DNA of 5,135 bases from an uncultured Nitrospinaceae bacterium (GCA_905182935.1 CAJJDL010000112.1:1-5135); one strand, 5' to 3'. Positions 1 through 5,135 are shown, numbered from the stretch's first letter. The notes: generated from the letters alone by a model not told the origin. Made by a program: numbers and translations.

Positions 1-200
1 AAACATTGTGAATCTGATGAGGCTACTTCTTCGGTTTCTTCTGCCAGACTTTGGTTGAGTTCTTCTTTGGCGACTTCTTCTTGACAGAGTTATTGTCCCT
101 GTAAGATTTTTAGTGGCCTGACGCAGGCTACGCTTCTTCCGGAGGCTAGGTTGGCATAACTACTACTAATAAAAAAATGGGGTCTGGTCACTGACATGTA
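1..200. other. Unassigned GAA/TTC-rich region at left edge
   Basis: No gene can be supported here. On the minus strand, four GAA-GAA blocks (two of them identical ACTTCTTC on the plus strand at 25-32 and 73-80) let all three frames read as low-complexity peptides. One is Glu-rich and open from 89 to the edge, after a TAA at 90-92. One is Arg-rich and open from 159, after three TAG codons. One is Lys-rich and ends in TAG. None has an ATG, GTG or TTG in a position that would start the gene. On the plus strand only short tails run in from the left, ending at TGA 56-58 or TGA 82-84. GC is clearly higher than in the neighbouring genes (31 of 60 bases in 101-160). It could be the end of a neighbouring gene, a decayed gene or a repeat remnant. 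Confidence 0.4.
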
Positions 201-240
201 GAAAAAAGATAGGGCCTGAAGTATTAAAACTCCAAGCCCT
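201..240 (-). terminator. Rho-independent terminator of the tRNA unit
   Basis: Read on the minus strand, the arms at 240-229 and 222-211 form a continuous 12-bp stem (ten Watson-Crick pairs, two G-U) that closes a 6-nt loop (228-223). The U-rich run ATCTTTTTTC follows directly (210-201). It lies 10 nt beyond the CCA end of tRNA-Asp, so it is well placed to end the tRNA transcript. On the plus strand no T-run follows, so it appears to work in one direction only. Confidence 0.88.
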
Positions 241-249
241 TTCTAATAA

Positions 250-326
250 TGGCGGGGTCGACGGGACTCGAACCCGCGACCTCCGGCGTGACAGGCCGGC
301 ATTCTAACCAACTGAACTACGACCCC
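250..326 (-). tRNA. tRNA-Asp (anticodon GUC)
   Basis: This 77-nt gene folds as a complete cloverleaf. The acceptor stem GGGGTCG pairs with CGACCCC, and U8-A9 follow. The D arm is GTTC/GAAT with one wobble pair. The anticodon stem CCGGC/GCCGG holds the loop CTGTCAC with anticodon GTC. The T arm is GCGGG-TTCGAGT-CCCGT with one wobble pair. The discriminator is G73, the usual one for bacterial tRNA-Asp, and the CCA end is encoded (rc 252-250). It decodes GAC and GAU. It lies 128 nt downstream of tRNA-Val on the same strand and just upstream of a strong terminator, so the two are probably transcribed together. Confidence 0.97.
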
Positions 327-340
327 GCTCAGGTCTAAAG

Positions 341-346
341 ACTATA
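341..346 (-). promoter_or_regulatory. Possible -10 box before tRNA-Asp
   Basis: The minus strand reads TATAGT here, 15 nt upstream of the tRNA-Asp 5' end. That is the right distance for a second start point in the 128-nt spacer between the tRNAs. No convincing -35 box is seen 16-18 nt further upstream (GTAAAT or TAAATT). It may be chance in AT-rich DNA, since readthrough from the tRNA-Val promoter is sufficient. I see nothing else in this spacer apart from a short GTCT-AA-AGAC palindrome at 333-342. Confidence 0.2.
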
Positions 347-454
347 TGTAATAAAACGCTTTAATTTACCCTATTATTTTTGATCACCTAACAAGCTTAT
401 TTCTAAACATTTATTCTTTACAGCAAAAGCATCTAAATACCAAAAGTGAACCGA

Positions 455-530
455 TGGTAGGCGGTACAGGGATCGAACCTGTGACCCCCGGCTTGTAAGG
501 CCGGTGCTCTCCCAGCTGAGCTAACCGCCC
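455..530 (-). tRNA. tRNA-Val (anticodon UAC)
   Basis: This 76-nt gene has all arms intact. The acceptor is GGGCGGT against ACCGCCT. The D arm GCTC/GAGC encloses AGCTGGGA. The anticodon stem CCGGC/GCCGG holds CTTACAA with anticodon TAC. The T arm is ACAGG-TTCGATC-CCTGT. The discriminator is A73 and the CCA end is encoded (rc 457-455). It reads GUA and related valine codons. One oddity is that the terminal acceptor pair is G1-U72 rather than the usual G1-C72. It is the first gene of a Val-Asp tRNA unit with a near-consensus promoter about 45 nt upstream. Confidence 0.97.
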
Positions 531-574
531 TCTATCGATTTTCTTAATCAAATCGTATCCGGAAGGAAGGTTGA

Positions 575-603
575 AGTATATAAACGGGCTATATCCATGT
601 CAA
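575..603 (-). promoter_or_regulatory. Sigma-70 promoter of the tRNA-Val/Asp unit
   Basis: The minus strand shows a perfect -35 TTGACA (rc 598-603), a 17-nt spacer, and the -10 TATACT (rc 575-580, five of six consensus bases). Transcription should start near 568, leaving a leader of about 38 nt before tRNA-Val. Such a near-perfect promoter fits a stable RNA gene. It is divergent from the promoter at 658-686, and the two -35 boxes lie 54 bp apart. Confidence 0.85.
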
Positions 604-657
604 GATTATTCATGTTCCTTGGCATAGAATTGGCCCAAAAGGTTTGATTTTAAATGA

Positions 658-686
658 TTGACACCAAAATATACTGCCTATAAAAT
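658..686 (+). promoter_or_regulatory. Sigma-70 promoter for the PilZ-GAF-MreB cluster
   Basis: A perfect -35 TTGACA (658-663) is followed by a 17-nt spacer and TAAAAT (681-686, five of six consensus bases); an overlapping TATAAA lies at 679-684. The expected start point falls within or beside the nine-T run at 689-697. This leaves an 80-nt AT-rich leader before the ATG at 773. No other good promoter is seen before the third gene, so this one probably drives all three. Confidence 0.75.
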
Positions 687-772
687 AGTTTTTTTTTAAT
701 TTGCAATGTCTATTTCCTCATTAGAATAAAGAAATTGGCCTATTTTCTAAGATTACAAACTTTTATTTAACG

Positions 773-1243
773 ATGTGGCAAAAAACTCTACCCGTTTTAA
801 AAAATTTTTCTTTAAACGATTTGCATCAATTGAGAAACCATCTTGACCTTTTGATTGGAAAAAAAACCTATTCTGAAAAGAGCGCCCTTGATAAAAGAGC
901 AAACCATAGGGCTAATGTCAAAATTTTCGGAACTGCCGAAATCGAAAGAGAAAGAGAATTTTTTGATAAAACCTATAAAATTAGCATTTATGAGATGTCC
1001 ATAAATGGAATGGTTTTAAATATTCCTGCAACCGTAATTCAGAATGACATTTTAATTGTCACATTTCGCTTGCCATCTAATGGGGAAAAAAAAATTATCA
1101 ACGTACAAGCCATGCGGGTTAAAGAAACCTTATCCGATAGAACTACACTTTATGAGGTAGCGGCTCAGGCGGTTGATAAAAATACAGTTAAAGCTTATCG
1201 AAGTATGCTTAAAAACCGAGGGAAAAATTTTCTTCCTTCCTAG
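773..1243 (+). CDS. PilZ-domain protein, likely c-di-GMP receptor
   Basis: This 156-residue protein has a leucine-rich helical N-terminus (about 5-30) and a PilZ-like domain at about 40-145. The two PilZ ligand motifs are visible: R42-x3-R46 (RANHR) and E74-x-S76-x2-G79. The second departs from the usual D/N-x-S-x-x-G by Glu at the first position. Beta-strands follow, as in PilZ barrels (ILIVTFRLP, then NVQAMRV). PilZ proteins are cytoplasmic or fused effectors that bind cyclic di-GMP and relay it to partner proteins. No signal peptide or membrane segment is present. It is the first gene of the cluster, 57 nt before the GAF/GGDEF-like gene. The ATG at 773 is the only good start and lacks a Shine-Dalgarno sequence. 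A GGGG-A9 tract at 1082-1094 is a possible slippage point. The domain call is fairly safe; ligand binding is inferred. Confidence 0.8.
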   Translation: MWQKTLPVLKNFSLNDLHQLRNHLDLLIGKKTYSEKSALDKRANHRANVKIFGTAEIEREREFFDKTYKISIYEMSINGMVLNIPATVIQNDILIVTFRLPSNGEKKIINVQAMRVKETLSDRTTLYEVAAQAVDKNTVKAYRSMLKNRGKNFLPS

Positions 1244-1300
1244 TTTTAAGAAATAAACCCACACTATGAACTCCGTATAAACTTAACTAATTTTTCTAAA

Positions 1301-2731
1301 ATGACTTTACCAGCCCTTCTTAATGAGCTCATAGAGCTTACCGGCAATGTTAGTAATGCCCACACTATAGCTTTATATAAAGTTGACGAAGATGGGGAAA
1401 CCCTGGTTTTACGTCATCATATTTCTCTAAGTTTAAATTTTAACATCGATACAAAAGTTAAGTTTGGCGAGGGACCGATAGGGGAGGTAGCAAAAAGCAA
1501 ACAACCTTTCATTGCAGAAGATTTCGAAAAAAACTCGACTAAACTCTCTATATACAAAAAAAATGAGAACCTAAAAAGTTTTCTTGCTATACCAGTAATT
1601 TCTAATGACCTAGAAGGGGTTCTGGTTATTGACTCAAAAGGAAGTTACTCTTTCCCCGCAAAACAACAAAAAATAATAGCCGGACTAGCAAACCAAATGG
1701 CTTGGCAATTAAATCAAGAAAAACAATGCTCTGTAAAGGAGAGTCTCCCTAAACCTCTTTTTCGAGACTTGATTTCTTACTGCAGGTTCATTGCAGAGTC
1801 CCAAAATGAAAACATAGCAACAGAAAGATTAACCAATGTGCCGTCCTCCATACTGGCGTGCGATGCACATGCAGTAATCTGGTTTGATTCTAAAGAAATA
1901 GGAAAAATTTCTAAATTTAGGGGCTTTAATAAGGATAAAGCCACTATTACGATACACCTAGGTAAAAGTCTCGCTGGATCATGTGCTAAAGACCAATGCC
2001 CTATTCTTCTTAGCAACACAGCAAATTGTCGATCTACTATTTTTAATATTAATGAAGGAGAGGAACTTTTTTCATCTTTAATGGCAGCGCCGATCTCTTT
2101 TAATAATAAACTTTACGGTGTTGTAGTATGCGGAGCAAAAAATGCTGAAGCATTTTCCGATTTAGAACTAAATTACCTGACTCTCATGACTTATTCGGCT
2201 GCGTCATCGTTTTTTTGTGCAGAAACTAGAAAACAATGGGACTACAACAAAAACCTCGATCAAATCATAGGTATACCTAACCATCGTTTTATAGTTCAAC
2301 ATGGTAATGCCATTGAAAAAGATCTGCTTGTAAATGGCAACTCAGCATGTTTTTTAAGCTTAAAAGTCGATAACTTACTAGAGATTTATACATCTTTTGG
2401 TATTAAATCTGGGGACCTACTTCAACGAGGAATTGCTGCAAAAATTTCAAGCACACTTCCCTCACCAAAATATATTTTTAAATTTTCCGATACAATATAT
2501 ATAGTCATTCTTGTAAACCAAGAATTATCTAAAGTGCAACCATTAAAAAAACAGCTCGAAGAAGTATTTAATAACGCCCCGTTTCTCGTCGATGGTAAGT
2601 TAATACAAGTTCATGCCAAATTAGGAATATCCTGTTATCCTGCAAACGGTAAAACTCTTTCACAGTTAATAGGAGCATCCTTTCAAAAAAACACGACTAG
2701 ATTTCCTTCTAAAAAAGAATTGACCCTATGA
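1301..2731 (+). CDS. GAF-GAF sensor with degenerate GGDEF domain
   Basis: This 476-residue soluble protein appears to have three domains. GAF 1 spans about 3-140, with the typical FGEGPIGEVAKSKQPFIAED stretch and the AIPVISNDLEGVLVID strand pair. GAF 2 spans about 152-310, with GKSLAGSCAKDQC and MAAPISFNNKLYGVVV. A C-terminal diguanylate-cyclase fold spans about 317-465, recognised by DQIIGIPNHRF, the FLSLKVDNLLEIY helix region, and a late LGISCYPANGKTLSQLI. The GGDEF signature is replaced by SDTIY (396-400) and no RxxD inhibitory site is seen, so catalysis is unlikely; it may bind nucleotide or protein instead. GAF 2 is cysteine-rich (C228, C233, C243, C277). No membrane segment or signal peptide is seen. 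Its stop overlaps the mreB start as ATGA, so the two are translationally coupled. No Shine-Dalgarno precedes the ATG. I infer a sensor or adaptor acting on the actin homologue. Confidence 0.78.
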   Translation: MTLPALLNELIELTGNVSNAHTIALYKVDEDGETLVLRHHISLSLNFNIDTKVKFGEGPIGEVAKSKQPFIAEDFEKNSTKLSIYKKNENLKSFLAIPVISNDLEGVLVIDSKGSYSFPAKQQKIIAGLANQMAWQLNQEKQCSVKESLPKPLFRDLISYCRFIAESQNENIATERLTNVPSSILACDAHAVIWFDSKEIGKISKFRGFNKDKATITIHLGKSLAGSCAKDQCPILLSNTANCRSTIFNINEGEELFSSLMAAPISFNNKLYGVVVCGAKNAEAFSDLELNYLTLMTYSAASSFFCAETRKQWDYNKNLDQIIGIPNHRFIVQHGNAIEKDLLVNGNSACFLSLKVDNLLEIYTSFGIKSGDLLQRGIAAKISSTLPSPKYIFKFSDTIYIVILVNQELSKVQPLKKQLEEVFNNAPFLVDGKLIQVHAKLGISCYPANGKTLSQLIGASFQKNTTRFPSKKELTL

Positions 2732-3762
2732 TAAAAGAGAAATTAAACAAATTAATGAGTTGCCTGACTACCGACATAGCAATGGACTTAGGAACAGCCA
2801 ATACCTTGGTTTATATTCGAGATAAGGGTATTGTACTCAACGAGCCATCTGTCGTAGCCGTAAGTGCAAACGGCACAAAGGTTGAAGCAGTAGGGCTTGA
2901 GGCAAAAAACATGTTTGGCCGAACAAATTCACAGTTGCAAACTATCAGACCCATGAAGGATGGGGTTATAGCAGACTTTAATGTAACTAACCACATGATC
3001 GCCTACTTCATTAAAAAAACTCTCAAAAAAAACTGGTTCATCAAACCTCGCATAGTGATAGGCATACCTACTTGTATAACTCAGGTAGAAAAAAAAGCGG
3101 TGATAGAGTCTGCCCTTATGTCTGGTGTGCGTGAGGTCAGCCTAGTTGAAGAACCAATGGCCGCCGCTATTGGAGCCGGCATCCCAGTTCATAAAGCAGA
3201 AGGTAATATGGTTATTGATATTGGTGGTGGAACATCTGACATAGCTGTTATCTCGCTTTCAGCAATCGCCTATGGAGAATCAATCCGACTCGCTGGTGAC
3301 GCAATTGATGAAGCTATAGTTCGTTATATAAGACTGAACCATCATCTGAGTATTGGAATATTTGAAGGTGAGAGGGTCAAAATTGCAATCGGAAATGCCT
3401 ACCCAACTATAGATCGACTAACTACCGAAGTAAAAGGCTTAAATATTAAAACGGGAGTACCAACCTCAGTCATAGTCAGCGATGATGAAATTCGCATTGC
3501 TATGCAAGAGCCTATTTCTAATATTATCACAGCCCTTATGAGAGCTTTAGAAAAAACTCCCCCCGAGCTTTCATCCGACATCCATTCAAATGGAATTTAT
3601 ATGACTGGCGGCGGTGCGCTAATCCGAGGGCTAGATAAACTGATTGAAGAAAAAACCTTCCTCACAGTTCACAAACCAAATAATCCACTTCTGAGCATAG
3701 TACAAGGAGCGGGTATAGTACTTGATAACTACGAACAAATGAAAAATGTTTGTGTCAGCTGA
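2728..3762 (+). CDS. mreB: MreB-family actin homologue
   Basis: At 344 residues this is full-length for MreB, which polymerises into ATP-dependent membrane-bound filaments that guide cell-wall growth. The ATPase signatures are present: phosphate 1 DLGTAN (20-25), VEEPMAAAIGAG (140-151) with the catalytic-glutamate region, phosphate 2 DIGGGT (164-169), and the adenosine motif MTGGGALIRGLD (292-303). NEPSVVAV and IRPMKDGVIADF are MreB hallmarks. The first residues (MIKEKLNKL) could form a short amphipathic membrane-binding helix. It departs from the family in two places: AGDAIDEAI where GGD-F-DEAI is usual, and the C-terminal NPLLSIVQGAG in place of DPLTCVARGGG. No mreC or mreD follows within the window; instead it is coupled by ATGA to a GAF/GGDEF-like gene. 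It could be the housekeeping MreB or a specialised second copy; the context favours the latter only weakly. Confidence 0.93.
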   Translation: MIKEKLNKLMSCLTTDIAMDLGTANTLVYIRDKGIVLNEPSVVAVSANGTKVEAVGLEAKNMFGRTNSQLQTIRPMKDGVIADFNVTNHMIAYFIKKTLKKNWFIKPRIVIGIPTCITQVEKKAVIESALMSGVREVSLVEEPMAAAIGAGIPVHKAEGNMVIDIGGGTSDIAVISLSAIAYGESIRLAGDAIDEAIVRYIRLNHHLSIGIFEGERVKIAIGNAYPTIDRLTTEVKGLNIKTGVPTSVIVSDDEIRIAMQEPISNIITALMRALEKTPPELSSDIHSNGIYMTGGGALIRGLDKLIEEKTFLTVHKPNNPLLSIVQGAGIVLDNYEQMKNVCVS

Positions 3763-3812
3763 GTTAATCTAATCAAATTATCTAAATATTTTTACTAGAA
3801 AATGAAAAAAAT

Positions 3813-3841
3813 TTGTTTCCCCTGACATCCTTGGGTACAAT
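3813..3841 (+). promoter_or_regulatory. Probable promoter before the zinc protein-ferredoxin pair
   Basis: TTGTTT (3813-3818) and TACAAT (3836-3841, five of six consensus bases) are 17 nt apart in the 129-nt gap after mreB. The start would fall near 3848, with a leader of about 44 nt. The gap shows no GC-rich terminator hairpin, so some readthrough from the upstream cluster is also possible. Confidence 0.55.
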
Positions 3842-3891
3842 AAATTTTAAAATTAACAATAGTTTTTTTACAAAAACTAAAGAACTAACCT

Positions 3892-4227
3892 ATGGATGAA
3901 GGTATATTAGATTTATCCTGTGCTCAATGTAAGACAAGGGTAGATTCTTTGCCTACTATAATCAAATTCCAAGGACAGGAAATTTACCTATTTCATCCAA
4001 TATTTTGCAAAAATTGCCTTTCAAGTATTTGCAAACAGCACTCCACTATTTGTGCTAATTGCGGGCAAAGTATCCCCCCATATTCCCAAGTTGGTGTATT
4101 AAAGGGGAACGACAGAAAAAATCAACTTGTACACATGACGACTTCATGCCTAACTACTGGAAGTGCTTTTCATGGCTACTGGGGCAAAGGTGAATTACAT
4201 AAATTTGTGGAAATAGAAGCATGCTAG
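3892..4227 (+). CDS. Cys/His-rich putative zinc-binding protein
   Basis: I do not recognise a named family for this 111-residue protein. The visible pattern of possible metal ligands is C10-x2-C13, H35, C39-x2-C42, C47-x2-H50, C54-x2-C57, then H81 and C86. This resembles interleaved LIM- or RING-like zinc knuckles and could hold two or three zinc ions; the spacing does not match either consensus exactly. The C-terminal third has no ligand pairs but is aromatic and glycine-rich (AFHGYWGKGELHKF) and ends in Cys111. No signal peptide or membrane segment is seen, so it should be cytoplasmic. Its stop overlaps the ferredoxin start by 7 nt (ATGCTAG), indicating coupled translation and a shared job. 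It may bind nucleic acid or a protein partner, or help metal-centre assembly; these are guesses. No Shine-Dalgarno is visible. Confidence 0.72.
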   Translation: MDEGILDLSCAQCKTRVDSLPTIIKFQGQEIYLFHPIFCKNCLSSICKQHSTICANCGQSIPPYSQVGVLKGNDRKNQLVHMTTSCLTTGSAFHGYWGKGELHKFVEIEAC

Positions 4228-4520
4228 AAATTTATTTTACCAAACAGAAAAGAACCATTGAGGCTAAAGAAGGAGAAACAATTAGGGAGGCCGCCATAAA
4301 GGGTAAAATTAGTATATATCCTCATGTTTTTAAAATTCTTAATTGCAGAGGGCGTGGACATTGCCATTCTTGCGCTATCGAAATAGTTTCTGGAACCACA
4401 AACCCAAAAAATGAAATTGAAAACCAACAATTGACTAAAAAGTTGATTAAAAAACCTAACCTCAGGCTTGCTTGTCAAGTAAGAGTGTCTGACAACATGG
4501 TCATCAAAACCCACGTCTAA
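4221..4520 (+). CDS. [2Fe-2S] ferredoxin-like protein
   Basis: At 99 residues this is a typical small ferredoxin. The cluster ligands are C42-x5-C48-x2-C51 and C85 in RLACQV, 33 residues later. The x5 spacing matches the vertebrate/ISC (adrenodoxin) class rather than the classic photosynthetic x4 spacing. The N-terminal beta-strand and helix (MLEIYFTKQKRTIEAKEGETIREAA) fit the beta-grasp fold. Such proteins carry single electrons in the cytoplasm. Positive residues flank the cluster (CRGRGHCH, and KKLIKKP at 73-79), which is unlike the acidic surface of many electron-donor ferredoxins and suggests a different partner. It overlaps the end of the zinc-binding gene, with a weak GGA 9 nt before its ATG. 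The redox partner cannot be told from the sequence. Confidence 0.9.
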   Translation: MLEIYFTKQKRTIEAKEGETIREAAIKGKISIYPHVFKILNCRGRGHCHSCAIEIVSGTTNPKNEIENQQLTKKLIKKPNLRLACQVRVSDNMVIKTHV

Positions 4521-4564
4521 TTTAGTAAGCAACTCTAAATATCTTTAAATATAGGCTTAAGAGG

Positions 4565-4588
4565 AAAATAAAAATCTTTATTTTTTTT
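4565..4588 (+). terminator. Weak AT-only hairpin with T-run after ferredoxin
   Basis: An 8-bp stem made only of A-T pairs (4565-4572 with 4577-4584) closes a 4-nt loop and merges into a run of eight T at 4581-4588. It lies 45 nt after the ferredoxin stop, where a terminator would be expected. The stem is weak and the pattern is common in AT-rich DNA. Confidence 0.25.
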
Positions 4589-4660
4589 AATCTATGTGGT
4601 TTTAAAATCTTATTTAATAGCAAATTCACTTCAAATTATGGACAAATTTTGGTAATAATA

Positions 4661-4688
4661 TTGACAATCTATATTTAAAGCTTAAAAC
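4661..4688 (+). promoter_or_regulatory. Possible promoter immediately upstream of the M67 gene
   Basis: A perfect TTGACA (4661-4666) is followed after 16 nt by TAAAAC (4683-4688, four of six consensus bases). The start point would then be at or within a few bases of the ATG at 4694, giving a leaderless or nearly leaderless mRNA. An alternative -10, TATATT (4670-4675), has only a poor -35 (TTGGTA at 4649). The rest of the 173-nt gap shows nothing beyond the weak hairpin. Confidence 0.35.
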
Positions 4689-4693
4689 TATTA

Positions 4694-5135
4694 ATGATTC
4701 CACTTTCGCAAAAAAATCTTGTAGAAATACGTAAGCACTCCTTGGAAGATTACCCTAATGAGTGCTGTGGAATTGTTATTGGGTTAGCGGGATCTGTAGA
4801 TAAAGATATTCTTTTCCGCTGCACTAATATTCAAAATAAGCTACATGAGATGGACCCTAAGACCTACCCAAGGGATGCTAAAACGGCTTATAATATTGAC
4901 CCTCGGGAATTATTTGGGATTTTCAAACAGATTGATTCAAAGAAACTGGTTTTAAAGACTTTTTACCATTCGCACCCTGATCATGATGCCTATTTTTCTG
5001 ATGAAGACAAACAAATGGCTCTATTTGATGGAGAACCAACATATTCAAATGCTAGTTATCTTGTGATTTCGGTATATAATAAATTAATAAAAGATGAAGC
5101 TTGGTTTGAATGGAACCCTCAAACTAAATCATTTG
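4694..5135 (+). CDS. M67 (JAMM/MPN) metallopeptidase, 3' end cut off
   Basis: The first 147 residues are present, and the gene runs off the right edge probably close to its end, since bacterial members are about 140-160 long. The JAMM zinc site is complete: E23 in NECCGIVIG, and H92-S-H94-P followed by S102-x2-D105 (HSHPDHDAYFSDED). Enzymes of this fold are zinc isopeptidases; bacterial stand-alone members (the Mec+ type) remove residues from the C-terminus of ThiS/MoaD-like sulfur carriers in cysteine or thio-cofactor pathways. No signal peptide is seen, so it is cytoplasmic. The ATG lies 173 nt after the ferredoxin, with no Shine-Dalgarno and a possible promoter ending right beside it. A neighbouring thiS/moaD, moeB/thiF or cysteine-synthase gene beyond the window would support the sulfur role; that is inference. 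Confidence 0.9.
   Translation, partial: MIPLSQKNLVEIRKHSLEDYPNECCGIVIGLAGSVDKDILFRCTNIQNKLHEMDPKTYPRDAKTAYNIDPRELFGIFKQIDSKKLVLKTFYHSHPDHDAYFSDEDKQMALFDGEPTYSNASYLVISVYNKLIKDEAWFEWNPQTKSF

Noticed and set aside
114..130. Hairpin TGGCCTG-acg-CAGGCTA as a terminator
   Set aside because: The 7-bp stem (one G-U) is real, but neither strand has a T-run directly after it.
1276..1281. TATAAA box before the GAF/GGDEF-like gene
   Set aside because: No -35 element is found at a proper distance; the 57-nt gap is short and the upstream promoter can serve both genes.
1777..2019. 80-codon open frame on the minus strand
   Set aside because: It lies wholly inside the GAF/GGDEF-like gene, shows no domain, and has codon use and composition of an antisense shadow.
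2811..2996. 61-codon open frame on the minus strand
   Set aside because: It is antisense to the strongly conserved N-terminal part of mreB and resembles no protein.
3399..3581. 60-codon open frame on the minus strand
   Set aside because: It is antisense to mreB, with no start signal or recognisable content.
3763..3891. Terminator after mreB
   Set aside because: Only A/T palindromes such as TTTTAAAA and a weak CCC/GGG pairing are present, with no stable stem followed by a T-run.
4224..4532. 102-codon open frame on the minus strand
   Set aside because: It covers almost exactly the ferredoxin gene on the other strand. The ferredoxin has all four cluster cysteines, so this frame is a shadow.

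Overview
This is an AT-rich bacterial window with two tRNA genes on the minus strand and six protein genes on the plus strand, the last cut by the right edge. The codon use (AAA, ATA and GAA rich), the encoded CCA ends on both tRNAs, an MreB-family actin and a PilZ protein point to a Gram-negative, probably rod-shaped bacterium. I cannot name the taxon. A Nitrospinota, SAR324 or deltaproteobacterial origin is only a guess from the style of the M67 and ferredoxin proteins.

Layout. Positions 1-200 hold no gene I can defend; the stretch is GAA/TTC-rich and partly higher in GC than the rest. tRNA-Val(UAC) and tRNA-Asp(GUC) form a minus-strand transcription unit with a near-consensus promoter (575-603) and a 12-bp hairpin terminator (201-240). 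A divergent near-consensus promoter (658-686) faces a plus-strand cluster: a PilZ-domain protein (773-1243), a GAF-GAF protein ending in a degenerate GGDEF domain (1301-2731), and an MreB-family actin homologue (2728-3762) whose ATG overlaps the preceding stop codon as ATGA. After a 129-nt gap with its own likely promoter come a Cys/His-rich putative zinc-binding protein (3892-4227) and an overlapping [2Fe-2S] ferredoxin (4221-4520). After a 173-nt AT-rich gap an M67/JAMM metallopeptidase (4694 to the edge) begins.

How the genes may work together. The first three protein genes look like one signalling-to-cytoskeleton module: a likely c-di-GMP-binding PilZ protein, a sensory protein whose cyclase domain has lost its signature, and a full-length actin-like protein without mreC or mreD beside it. 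Their coupling is the most interesting point of the window. The zinc-binding protein and ferredoxin form a second tightly coupled pair of unknown purpose. The M67 protein has an intact JAMM zinc site and may belong to a sulfur-carrier processing locus that continues outside the window. Most genes lack a clear Shine-Dalgarno sequence.
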